Shown piece by piece: positions 27,542-36,313 of a stretch of DNA of 36,313 nucleotides; the first letter of the stretch is position 1; the number at the start of each line of letters is the position of its first letter. The notes under the pieces were generated by a model. That model saw only the letters and a program-made list of their open reading frames with translations. It was not told where the DNA came from and searched no databases. A program made the position numbers and the translations under genes. Origin of the DNA: an uncultured Boseongicola sp. (GTDB taxonomy: Bacteria; Pseudomonadota; Alphaproteobacteria; Rhodobacterales; Rhodobacteraceae); the NCBI GenBank assembly GCA_905479635.1, contig CAJQNG010000111.1:1-36313 (forward strand), given 5' to 3'.

Positions 27542-28219
27542 ATGAAGACGGACTCACCGGCGATTTACGCCGACCTCAAAAATAAACTGATGAACGCCCG
27601 CTTCGGCCCCGGCGAGAAGCTTAAGCCTGCGTCGCTTCAGGGTGAATACGGCTGCTCGGCGAATACCGTGCGGGACGTTCTTTTGCGTCTGACCAAAGTC
27701 GGGCTTGTAGAATTTGAAATGCAACGCGGCTTTCGCGCGCAATACACATCGCCCGAAAAACGCAACGATGTCACGCGCTTCCGCTCAATGTTAGAACAGG
27801 AAGGCGTAACCCTTTCGATGAAATTGGGCGGCATAAGCTGGGAAGCGGAGTTGACTGCCGCGCACCATAGGCTCAGCCATCTCGAAAGCGAATTCGAGCG
27901 CTCTGGAGACCTTGCTGATAATCCAGACAACATGAAACTTTGGACAAACGCTGAATGGAGCTTCCACGACACGCTCATCTCGCGCTGCGGATCGCCCATG
28001 CTGCGCGATACCTACGAGAATGTTTACGGCCAGTTCCGCCAACAAATGGTCGCACAGGAAAGCGGCTTCGGCCGCAGTTACTTTAGCGCGATTATCCACG
28101 AGCATCAGGCAATCCTCGACGCAGCCCTTTCGCGCGATGTCACTGCATGCCGCGCGGCAATCAACGACCATCTCAAGCGCAATTACACCCAGGCAGTTGC
28201 GCTTGAAGCCGCGGTCTGA
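27542..28219 (+). CDS. GntR-family transcriptional regulator (FCD-type)
   Basis: IYADLKNKLMNARFGPGEKLKPASLQGEYGCSANTVRDVLLRLTKVGLVEFEMQRGFRA; alternative start 27521. Confidence 0.92.
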   Translation: MKTDSPAIYADLKNKLMNARFGPGEKLKPASLQGEYGCSANTVRDVLLRLTKVGLVEFEMQRGFRAQYTSPEKRNDVTRFRSMLEQEGVTLSMKLGGISWEAELTAAHHRLSHLESEFERSGDLADNPDNMKLWTNAEWSFHDTLISRCGSPMLRDTYENVYGQFRQQMVAQESGFGRSYFSAIIHEHQAILDAALSRDVTACRAAINDHLKRNYTQAVALEAAV

Positions 28220-28228
28220 CCCCGTGCC

Positions 28229-29122
28229 TTACGTGTCCAACCCGTTCCGCGCTTTAAGCTCAAGGTAAAGCCCTGAATGGTCCAGATCCGCACCCTCCAT
28301 TTGCGAAACGAAATACGCAAACCTATCCCGCACCGACTGTGTCGATGGCAAGCTCAGCCCAAGTGCGCCCGCCTCGGCCAAAGTATTGTCGAGGTCCTTC
28401 AACTGAAACTTGGACAAGCCGCCGGGAACAAAATCACCGTTGGTCATGCGGGCCCCGTGCTGCTGCAAAATCGTGGAATCGGCGAAACCACCTCGCAAAG
28501 CCTGACGCACCGCCGCGGGATCTGCGCCGCCCTTTTCCAAAAGCAACATCGCTTCCGCAACCGCACCAATCGTCACCGCAACGATCGTCTGATTGGCCAA
28601 TTTCGCCAATTGCCCAGCCCCGCTTGCGCCCACATGCACCGGACGACCAAGATCATTCAAAATCGGCAAAGACCGTTCGAAAACATCAGCGCGCCCACCG
28701 ACCATAATTGCAAGATTGGCGCCCTCGGCTCCCTTGGTGCCGCCCGAAACAGGCGCATCCAGATGGACGCATCCCAAGCCCTCCAGCAACGTTGCCTGCG
28801 CCCGGGCGTGCTCTGGCTTGGCGCTCGACATATCGAGCCACAATGTGCCGGGCCGCAGTGCCGCGCGAAGACTGGCGTCATCCAGCAGCGCGCCCGTCGC
28901 AACGCCATCCGACAGCATCGTCAGCACGACATCGGCGCTTCCAACGGCCTCTGCTGCGGTTTCAGCGATTATCGCGCCATCGGCTTCCAAACCTTCGGCC
29001 CGCGCGCGCGTCCGGTTCCAGACAACCACCTCATGCCCGGCACGCGCCAAATTCCGCGCCATAGGAAATCCCATCAATCCGGTGCCGATCACCGCAATTT
29101 TCTGCCTGTCACTCATTGTCAC
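28229..29122 (-). CDS. NAD(P)-dependent oxidoreductase (GlxR/3-hydroxyisobutyrate dehydrogenase family)
   Basis: IAVIGTGLMGFPMARNLARAGHEVVVWNRT; canonical DAPVSGGTKGAE loop; GAGQLAKLANQ. Confidence 0.92.
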   Translation of the reverse strand: MTMSDRQKIAVIGTGLMGFPMARNLARAGHEVVVWNRTRARAEGLEADGAIIAETAAEAVGSADVVLTMLSDGVATGALLDDASLRAALRPGTLWLDMSSAKPEHARAQATLLEGLGCVHLDAPVSGGTKGAEGANLAIMVGGRADVFERSLPILNDLGRPVHVGASGAGQLAKLANQTIVAVTIGAVAEAMLLLEKGGADPAAVRQALRGGFADSTILQQHGARMTNGDFVPGGLSKFQLKDLDNTLAEAGALGLSLPSTQSVRDRFAYFVSQMEGADLDHSGLYLELKARNGLDT

Positions 29123-29282
29123 ACCTCAGTCTTGACCGTGGCGGACCCTAAGCCTATCCGCGAATAGATGACCACCGAAAGCGGCGCTCTCACAACCTGA
29201 ATGCTCGCAAGACCAAATAAAACGCCAAAACGGCATACACAATTCGAGCCTCATTTAGGCTTGAGCGAACGGGAGGAAAAAC

Positions 29283-30041
29283 ATGAGCCACCAAAGGCTT
29301 GAGGGCAAACGCGCCCTGATCACAGCAGCCGGCCAAGGCATCGGCCGCGCCAGCGCTATCGCCATGGCGAACGACGGCGCGCATGTCGTTGCCACCGACA
29401 TCAGCCAAGAGGCTCTTGACGATCTGACGGCCGCGAATCACGCTAACATCGAAACGCGACTGGTCGATGCGCGTGACGCCGACAGCATCAAAAGCGCTGT
29501 AGAGCACGCCAGACCTGACGTCCTTTTCAACTGCGCAGGCTTCGTCCACCACGGCACCATCCTGGACGCCACAGACGACGAATGGGACTTTGCGTTCGAC
29601 CTAAACGTCCAATCCATGTTCCGCACAATACGTGCAGCCCTTCCCGGCATGCTGGAGCGCGGCAACGGCTCGATCATCAATATGGCATCGGCCTGTTCGT
29701 CAATCATCGGCGCACCCAACCGCTTCATCTATGGCACAACCAAAGCCGCCGTCATTGGCCTAACGAAATCCGTCGCTATCGACTTCATCACCAAAGGCAT
29801 TCGCTGCAACTGCATCTGCCCCGGCACTGTGCAAAGCCCCTCGCTTGAACAGCGTCTCCATACCCTCGGCGAACAGGTCGGCGGCTACGACGAAGCCCGC
29901 AAACAATTCATCGCCCGCCAACCTATGGGTCGCATCGCCTCGGCCGAGGAAATCGCCGCCCTGACAGTCTATCTCGCAAGCGACGAGAGCGCCTTTATCA
30001 CCGGACAACCCCACATCATCGACGGCGGCTGGTCGGGTTAA
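29283..30041 (+). CDS. SDR family oxidoreductase (2-keto-3-deoxy-L-fuconate dehydrogenase-like)
   Basis: MSHQRLEGKRALITAAGQGIGRASAIAMANDGAHVVATDIS; YGTTKAAV; DGGWSG; preceded by GGGAGG. Confidence 0.88.
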   Translation: MSHQRLEGKRALITAAGQGIGRASAIAMANDGAHVVATDISQEALDDLTAANHANIETRLVDARDADSIKSAVEHARPDVLFNCAGFVHHGTILDATDDEWDFAFDLNVQSMFRTIRAALPGMLERGNGSIINMASACSSIIGAPNRFIYGTTKAAVIGLTKSVAIDFITKGIRCNCICPGTVQSPSLEQRLHTLGEQVGGYDEARKQFIARQPMGRIASAEEIAALTVYLASDESAFITGQPHIIDGGWSG

Positions 30042-30072
30042 CCCCAGCCCAACGCAAAACAAGGAAAAGCAT

Positions 30073-30915
30073 ATGAAACTCGTTCGTTACGGCAAAACCG
30101 GAGCCGAAAAACCCGGACTTATGGATGGCGAAACCCTGCGCGATCTCAGCGATCACGTCGATGACATCACTGGTGCCACGCTTGACGACGCGACCCTCGC
30201 GCGCCTTGCCGCCATCGACCCCGCATCCCTTCCAAAAGTGGCAGGCTCCCCCCGCATTGGACCTTGCGTCGGCAATATCGGAAAATTCCTGTGTATCGGC
30301 CTGAATTACTCAGATCACGCGGCAGAAACCGGCGCGGCAATCCCTGAACACCCGATCCTGTTTTTCAAAGCGAACTCCGCGATCGTTGGCCCCAACGACA
30401 ACGTCATGATGCCACGTGGCTCCACCCACACCGACTGGGAAGTTGAGTTGGGCGTCGTCATCGGCAAGGCGGCAAAATACGTCTCAAAAGAAGACGCTCT
30501 GGATTACGTGGCGGGCTATTGCATCGTGAACGACGTCTCCGAACGCCACTTCCAGACGCAACTCACCGGCCAATGGACCAAGGGCAAAAGCCCTGACACG
30601 TTCGGCCCAACCGGCCCCTGGCTGGTCACCAAAGACGAAGTCCCCGACCCACAAGCGCTTGCCATGTCCTGCGACGTGAACGGCAAACGCATGCAGACCG
30701 GCACAACCAACACGATGATTTTCACTGTCGCCGAGATCATCGAACACCTCAGCCACCTGTTCACGCTGCATCCGGGCGACGTGATTTCGACGGGAACACC
30801 TCCGGGCGTTGGAATGGGGATGAAGCCGCCAACCTACCTCAAAGTGGGCGACGTCATGGAGCTAGACATCGAAGGCCTCGGCCACCAGCGGCAGGAGGTC
30901 GGCGAGGATGCCTGA
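30073..30915 (+). CDS. Fumarylacetoacetate hydrolase family protein (2,4-diketo-3-deoxy acid hydrolase / ureidoglycolate lyase-like)
   Basis: IGKFLCIGLNYSDHAAETGAAIPEHPILFFKANSAIVGPND; DWEVELGVVIG; GDVISTGTPPGVGMGMKPP. Confidence 0.93.
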   Translation: MKLVRYGKTGAEKPGLMDGETLRDLSDHVDDITGATLDDATLARLAAIDPASLPKVAGSPRIGPCVGNIGKFLCIGLNYSDHAAETGAAIPEHPILFFKANSAIVGPNDNVMMPRGSTHTDWEVELGVVIGKAAKYVSKEDALDYVAGYCIVNDVSERHFQTQLTGQWTKGKSPDTFGPTGPWLVTKDEVPDPQALAMSCDVNGKRMQTGTTNTMIFTVAEIIEHLSHLFTLHPGDVISTGTPPGVGMGMKPPTYLKVGDVMELDIEGLGHQRQEVGEDA

Positions 30916-31852
30916 TCTCCTTCAAATCGGCGGCGCGACCGAGGAAATGTCGGCGCGCGTTTCGGCCGCATTCACCATCCACAAAGCAAGCGATCAAGCG
31001 GACCTGACTGGGTGGCTGGCCGAACATGGGGACAAAATCACCCACGTTCAGACCAACGGCCACGACGGCGTAAAGCCCGACGTCATGGCAGCGTTAACGA
31101 ACCTTAAGATGTTTTCCTGCTATGGTGTCGGATATGACAATATTGATGCCAACGAGGCCGTGCGACGCGGCATCATGGTCACGCACACCCCCAACGTCCT
31201 GAACGAGGAAGTTGCGACCACCGCCGTGCTTCTCATGCTTGCCTGTTACCGCGAACTTCTGCGCGATGACGCATGGGTGCGCGCGGGCGATTGGGAGGCC
31301 AAGGGCAACAGCCCGCTCACACGTTCTGCAGACAATCAAACCATCGGCATTCTGGGTATGGGTCGCATCGGTCAGGCGATTGCCGCAAAACTAGCCCCGT
31401 GGAATCCGACGATTCTCTATCACACACGCAGCGAAAAAGACGTTCCTTACCAGTACGTTGACGATCTTGCGAAGATGGCCGAGGCGTGCGACGTCCTAAT
31501 CATCATCACGCCGGGGGGCGCTGCCACTCACCATCTGGTGAACGGCGAAGTGATGAACGCTCTTGGCCCGAACGGCACATTGATCAACGTCGCGCGTGGC
31601 ACTGTGATAGACGAACAAGCCATGATCGCAGCCCTTTCCGAAGGCCGTCTCGGCTGGGCCGGGCTCGACGTGTTCGAACACGAACCCGAAGTCCCGCAAG
31701 CCTTGCGCGATCTGCCCAACGCCACGCTTCTGCCCCACGTGGGCAGCGCAACGCATGAAACCCGTGCGGCCATGGGCAAACTCACCGTCGACAACTTGTT
31801 AAGTCATCTTAACGACGGCACCGTCATCAGCCCGGTGCCCGAATGCCAATGA
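30908..31852 (+). CDS. D-isomer-specific 2-hydroxyacid dehydrogenase (glyoxylate/hydroxypyruvate reductase-like)
   Basis: [58 protein letters not shown]. Confidence 0.92.
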   Translation: MPDLLQIGGATEEMSARVSAAFTIHKASDQADLTGWLAEHGDKITHVQTNGHDGVKPDVMAALTNLKMFSCYGVGYDNIDANEAVRRGIMVTHTPNVLNEEVATTAVLLMLACYRELLRDDAWVRAGDWEAKGNSPLTRSADNQTIGILGMGRIGQAIAAKLAPWNPTILYHTRSEKDVPYQYVDDLAKMAEACDVLIIITPGGAATHHLVNGEVMNALGPNGTLINVARGTVIDEQAMIAALSEGRLGWAGLDVFEHEPEVPQALRDLPNATLLPHVGSATHETRAAMGKLTVDNLLSHLNDGTVISPVPECQ

Positions 31853-32940
31853 CCAAAATCACCTCGATCGAGCCACGGCTTTTTGCCGTACCGCTCGACG
31901 AGGTGCTCGTCGACGCCAAACATGGCGCGCACAGCCACTTCCACCTGATCACTGCGACAGTTACCCTCGAAGATGGTCGCACCGGCACCGGTTATACCTA
32001 TAACGGCGGGCGCGGCGGTCACGCCACCCACGCTATGATCGCCCATGATCTCGCGCCATTCCTCATCGGCGAAGATGGCACTAACGTCGAAGCCCTCACC
32101 GACGCGATGGACGCCTACATGCACTACGTCGGGCGCGGCGGCATCCTCAGCTTCGCCATTTCCGCCATCGACATCGCCCTCTGGGACATCCGCGCCAAGG
32201 CCGCCGAAAAACCGCTCTGGCAATTGGCCGGAGGTGCGGGGCAAACCTGCAAAGCCTACGGCGGCGGCATCGACCTTGCTTTCCCGTTGGAAAAACTGAA
32301 AGCCCACGTCCAAGGCTACCTCGATGCCGGACTAGACGCCGTCAAAATCAAGATCGGCCAACCAACGGCCGCCGAAGACATCGCCCGCATCCGCGCCATC
32401 CGTGACCTTCTCGGTCCCGACCGCGCCTTCATGATCGACGCAAACTACTCAATGTCGCGCAACGAAGCGGTTTTGCTGGCCCGCGCGGTCCAGGACCAAA
32501 ACATCCTCTGGTTTGAAGAACCGATTATCCCCGACGACTACCCCGGCTACGCCCATGTGGCGCGGGAAGGCGGCATTGAGGTTGCCCAAGGCGAAAACCT
32601 CCACACGATCTTTGAATTCGAAATGGCGCTGGCCCAAGGCGGCCTCGGCTTCATCCAACCCGATGCCTCCAACTGCCTTGGCATCACCGGATGGCTTAGG
32701 GTCGCGGCGCTCGCAAAAGAACACAACGTCCCCGTCTGCTCGCACGGCATGCAGGAATTGCACGTCAGCCTCGTATCATCGCAGCCCCACGGCGGCTGGC
32801 TCGAAGTTCACAGCTTCCCGATTGACCGCTACACAAAACGCCCGCTGGTGATTGAACAGGGCAGGGCGGTCGCGCCCCAAAGCCCCGGTGTCGGCGTCGA
32901 TTTCGATTGGGACAAACTCAGCCCCTTCGAGGTCCGCTAA
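31843..32940 (+). CDS. Mandelate racemase/muconate lactonizing enzyme family (sugar-acid dehydratase or cycloisomerase)
   Basis: [11 protein letters not shown] (KxK), [37 protein letters not shown] of the enolase superfamily. Confidence 0.9.
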   Translation: MPMTKITSIEPRLFAVPLDEVLVDAKHGAHSHFHLITATVTLEDGRTGTGYTYNGGRGGHATHAMIAHDLAPFLIGEDGTNVEALTDAMDAYMHYVGRGGILSFAISAIDIALWDIRAKAAEKPLWQLAGGAGQTCKAYGGGIDLAFPLEKLKAHVQGYLDAGLDAVKIKIGQPTAAEDIARIRAIRDLLGPDRAFMIDANYSMSRNEAVLLARAVQDQNILWFEEPIIPDDYPGYAHVAREGGIEVAQGENLHTIFEFEMALAQGGLGFIQPDASNCLGITGWLRVAALAKEHNVPVCSHGMQELHVSLVSSQPHGGWLEVHSFPIDRYTKRPLVIEQGRAVAPQSPGVGVDFDWDKLSPFEVR

Positions 32941-33692
32941 AGTGATGCGGTAATCCCGCCATCCACAAAAAGCGTATGCCCATTCACGAAACTTGATGCA
33001 GCCGACGACAAAAATATCGCCGCACCCTGAAGCTCGTCCACGCTCCCCCAACGGCCCGCAGGTGTGCGCTTTTCAAGCCATGCACTGAACTCCGGATCCG
33101 CCACCAAAGCGGCATTCAACGGCGTGTCAAAATACCCCGGCGCAATCGCATTGCACTGCAATCCGTACTTCGCCCAATCCGTCGCCATGCCCTTCGTCAG
33201 GTTCGTCACCGCGCCTTTTGTGGCGGTATAAGGCGCGATCCCGGGACGGGCCAAGGCCGACTGCACGCTTGCAATATTGATAATCTTACCCGCTTTGCGC
33301 CCAATCATGTGCCGCGCAACCGCCTGGCCCACATGAAACACGCTTGCGATATTCGTCTGCAAAAGCTTCTCGAAGGCATCCGCCGGAAAGTCCTGCAATT
33401 CGGTCCGGTATTGCATGCCCGCATTGTTGATTAGAATATCAAACGCCATGCCGCCGGCTTCCGCCGCATCCACCGCCGCGCGCACCCCTTCATGGTCCGT
33501 CACATCAAACGCTAGGGTATCGACACCTCCCAAAGCCGCCGACGCCTCCGCCAACTTACCCTTGTCGCGTCCGTTCAACACAACTTTCGCGCCCGCTTCG
33601 ATCAATCCTTGCGCCAAGGCAAAACCAATCCCCTGACTAGATCCGGTAATCAGCGCGCGACGGCCAGAAAGATCAAAAAGTTTCGACGACAT
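32937..33692 (-). CDS. SDR family oxidoreductase (gluconate 5-dehydrogenase-like)
   Basis: [30 protein letters not shown]; start 33692 preceded by [23 protein letters not shown]. Confidence 0.88.
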   Translation of the reverse strand: MSSKLFDLSGRRALITGSSQGIGFALAQGLIEAGAKVVLNGRDKGKLAEASAALGGVDTLAFDVTDHEGVRAAVDAAEAGGMAFDILINNAGMQYRTELQDFPADAFEKLLQTNIASVFHVGQAVARHMIGRKAGKIINIASVQSALARPGIAPYTATKGAVTNLTKGMATDWAKYGLQCNAIAPGYFDTPLNAALVADPEFSAWLEKRTPAGRWGSVDELQGAAIFLSSAASSFVNGHTLFVDGGITASL

Positions 33693-33758
33693 GGCATTTC
33701 CTCCGATGAATTCTGCGGCTACCTTCCGGGGCAACGCGGGGAACCGCAAGGGGGGAAT

Positions 33759-34790
33759 ATGAAAGCCATCGTCATTCACGCAGCCCACGACCTTCGCCTT
33801 GAAGACCGCGACCCACGCGCGCCGATGCCCGGCGAAGTCCGCGTCGCCATCAAAGCCGGTGGCATCTGCGGCTCAGACCTTCATTACTACCACCAAGGTG
33901 GCTTCGGACCGATCCGCATTAAGGAACCAATGATCCTTGGCCACGAAGTTTCCGGCCTCGTCACCGACCTCGGAAGCGGTGTTGCAGGTCTCAGCATCGG
34001 GCAGCTTGTCGCCGTATCGCCCTCGCGTCCGTGCCAAGCCTGCCAATATTGCCTAAAGGGAATGCAAAACCACTGCGAAAACATGGCCTTCTACGGAAGC
34101 GCCATGCCATTCCCCCACATTCAGGGCGCCTTCCGCCAAGACTTGATCGCCCTTCCACATCAATGCGTCCCCGCCGACGGTCTCACATCGGGCGAAGCCG
34201 CAATGGCCGAACCGCTCGCGGTCTGCCTCCATGCGGTCCACCACGCCGGTGACCTCGTCGGCAAATCCGTCCTTGTCTCAGGCTGCGGCCCTATCGGCTT
34301 GCTGTCGGTCCTCGCAGCACGCCGCGCCGGAGCTTCGGAAATCATCGCGACAGATCTCACCGATTTCACGCTCGCAAAAGCGCTTGAAATCGGCGCGGAT
34401 CACGCCCTGAATCTTGCCACTGACCCCGACGCCCTGACGCCCTGGCAAAGCGGTAAAGGCCAGATCGACGTGCAATTTGAATGCTCCGGAGCTGCCCAGG
34501 CCGTCGCCGCCGGTGTCAAGGCCCTACGCCCGCAAGGCATCCTTGTGCAGCTTGGATTGGGCGGTGACATGACCCTGCCGATGCAAGCCATGACCGCCAA
34601 AGAGATCGTCCTGAAAGGCTCGTTCCGCTTCCACGACGAATTCACCACCGCCGTGCAGCTCATGCAAAAAGGTCTGATCGACGTGGCCCCTCTTATCACG
34701 CAAACCTTCCGTCTGGCCGACGCCGTCAAAGCTTTCGACACCGCCGGAGACCGCACCCAGGCCGTCAAAGCTCAGATCGACTTCACCTAG
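33759..34790 (+). CDS. Zinc-dependent alcohol dehydrogenase (L-idonate 5-dehydrogenase-like)
   Basis: MKAIVIHAAHDLRLEDRDPRAPMPGEVRVAIKAGGICGSDLHYYHQGGFGPIRIKEPMILGHEVSG; CxxC structural-zinc region. Confidence 0.9.
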   Translation: MKAIVIHAAHDLRLEDRDPRAPMPGEVRVAIKAGGICGSDLHYYHQGGFGPIRIKEPMILGHEVSGLVTDLGSGVAGLSIGQLVAVSPSRPCQACQYCLKGMQNHCENMAFYGSAMPFPHIQGAFRQDLIALPHQCVPADGLTSGEAAMAEPLAVCLHAVHHAGDLVGKSVLVSGCGPIGLLSVLAARRAGASEIIATDLTDFTLAKALEIGADHALNLATDPDALTPWQSGKGQIDVQFECSGAAQAVAAGVKALRPQGILVQLGLGGDMTLPMQAMTAKEIVLKGSFRFHDEFTTAVQLMQKGLIDVAPLITQTFRLADAVKAFDTAGDRTQAVKAQIDFT

Positions 34791-36229
34791 CCCAGCTTCA
34801 CCGCAATGTTCTTGGTCTGCACGTAATTCCAAAGCGCCTCGCGGCCCTTTTCGCGCCCGTATCCAGACTTGCCGAACCCGCCAAACGGCGTTTCGATACC
34901 GCCCGCGTACCATTCGTTCACGAATACCTGACCGGCCCGCATACGCTGTGCGACCCGCGTCGCACGGTCCAGATCGCGGGTGAAGACACCGCCAACAAGC
35001 CCGTACTCCGTCGAATTGGCGATCTCAATTGCCTCTGCATCGTCGCGAAACGACATTACGGATAGAACTGGCCCGAAGACCTCTTCTTGCGCAATCGTCA
35101 TGTCAGACGTCACACCATCCAACACGGTTGGCTCCAAGAACGCGCCGGGACGGTTCAACTTGCGCCCTCCCGAAACAACTCGCGCGCCTTGCGCTTCGGC
35201 TTCTTGCACCATGCCAGCCGCGCGATCCCGCTGCGCTTCAGACACCATCGCGCCCATATTGGCCCCTGCTTCCGTCCGCTCAATCCCCGGACCCACAGAC
35301 AAAGACTGCGCAACATTTTTGGCCCGCTCGACCAATTCATCCCGACGGCTTTCGTGCACGATGACACGGCTCATCGCCGAACAAACCTGCCCTGCGTTGA
35401 AGTATATTCCCCAACGGATGTCGTTCTCAAACGCCTCCAGATCGGCATCGTCATGCACAATCGCCGCCGATTTCCCGCCAAGCTCCAAAACGCAAGGCAC
35501 CACATTCTGCGCCGCCGCCGTTGCAATTGCGATGCCTGTGCGAACCGATCCGGTAAACACAATCTGACGAACGCCCGGATGCGAGACCATTGCCGCACCC
35601 GCATCTTGCCCCAACCCACACAACACGTTCACAGTGCCCGCCGGAAACCCTGCGGCCTCGGCGGCTTTCGCAATATAGCCGTTGATCAAAGGCGTAAGTT
35701 CGGACGACTTGATCGCGCAGGCATTGCCCGTCGCCAAAGCCGCCGCGACGCCGCGCGCCGTCATCTCAAGCGGGTAATTCCACGGGATAATTTGTGCCGA
35801 AACACCAAACGGCTCGTTCACTGTCCAATCGAAATACCCGGCTCCAAGCGGGATCGATTTTCCCTCAACGGTCGAGGCCTGATTGCCGTAATACTCAAAA
35901 TAAAGCGCGGCCCCTTTAACCTCGATCTCCGCCTCCCAAAGCGGCTTGCCTTGCTCGCGGGTTAAAACTTCGGCGATCTCATCAAGATGCGCCAAAAGCC
36001 AACGCCCCATCTCCTGCACCATCCGCCCGCGTTCCATCGGACGCATGTCGACCAACACCCGCGATGCATGCACCCGTTCGGCCGCCCGAACCGCCCGATC
36101 TACGTCCGCCGTATCGGCCAAAGCATGCACAGCCAAGACCGTACCATTGCCGGGATCGATCACGTCAATCCGACCGGCTCCACCGTCACACCAAGCCCCG
36201 TCGATGTAATTTTGCCAAAACTCTCGCAT
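34787..36229 (-). CDS. NAD(P)-dependent aldehyde dehydrogenase
   Basis: Start MREFWQNYIDGAWCDGG at 36229 after GGAGG; PWNYPLEM, VLELGGKSA, FNAGQVCSAMSR, EEVFGPVLSV. Confidence 0.93.
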   Translation of the reverse strand: MREFWQNYIDGAWCDGGAGRIDVIDPGNGTVLAVHALADTADVDRAVRAAERVHASRVLVDMRPMERGRMVQEMGRWLLAHLDEIAEVLTREQGKPLWEAEIEVKGAALYFEYYGNQASTVEGKSIPLGAGYFDWTVNEPFGVSAQIIPWNYPLEMTARGVAAALATGNACAIKSSELTPLINGYIAKAAEAAGFPAGTVNVLCGLGQDAGAAMVSHPGVRQIVFTGSVRTGIAIATAAAQNVVPCVLELGGKSAAIVHDDADLEAFENDIRWGIYFNAGQVCSAMSRVIVHESRRDELVERAKNVAQSLSVGPGIERTEAGANMGAMVSEAQRDRAAGMVQEAEAQGARVVSGGRKLNRPGAFLEPTVLDGVTSDMTIAQEEVFGPVLSVMSFRDDAEAIEIANSTEYGLVGGVFTRDLDRATRVAQRMRAGQVFVNEWYAGGIETPFGGFGKSGYGREKGREALWNYVQTKNIAVKLG

Positions 36230-36313
36230 GTCCGTCCTCCACGCCAATCTGTTCCGGCACCCTAAGAGCATCGCCCCCGGATCAGGCAAGCTTGTCTGCG
36301 CCACCCCAAGTCG

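Noticed and set aside
28277-29167. 296 aa plus-strand ORF opposite the beta-HAD gene
   Set aside because: Arg/His/Gln-rich shadow ORF; the minus strand has clear cofactor and substrate motifs.
246-36229. Mobile element, prophage, CRISPR or toxin-antitoxin content
   Set aside because: No transposase, integrase, repeat-spacer array or TA-like gene pair seen on either strand; no tRNA recognised at the edges by eye.

Overview
This window looks like a GC-rich alphaproteobacterial (Roseobacter/Rhodobacteraceae-like, inferred from protein style only) catabolic accessory region of about 36 densely packed genes. I see no rRNA, tRNA, CRISPR array, transposase or phage gene. There are four modules. (1) 246-7529: KipI/KipA (PxpB/PxpC-like) genes, a TRAP transporter, a DUF1445 (D-glutamate cyclase-type) hydro-lyase, a LysR regulator and a DUF2848 protein. 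(2) 7560-17336: Nudix, hydroxypyruvate isomerase-like, rhodanese, glycerate 2-kinase, SDR, three tandem Gfo/Idh/MocA oxidoreductases, then uronate isomerase and a fructuronate/tagaturonate reductase. (3) 17314-28219: a tight minus-strand unit, TRAP(PQM)-PhyH dioxygenase-UxaA dehydratase-AroE-like-DAO oxidase-beta-hydroxyacid dehydrogenase-KdgK, with a divergent GntR regulator. (4) 28229-36229: beta-HAD, SDR, FAH-family hydrolase, 2-hydroxyacid dehydrogenase and enolase-superfamily enzyme resembling a non-phosphorylative deoxy-sugar-acid route, plus a divergent IdnO/IdnD-like pair and an aldehyde dehydrogenase. The best candidate for undescribed biology is module 3: a uronate-type operon with its own enlarged TRAP transporter, an Fe(II)/2OG dioxygenase, an AroE paralogue with an altered substrate motif and a beta-HAD with an atypical substrate loop. 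All product calls come from reading motifs; no database search was run.
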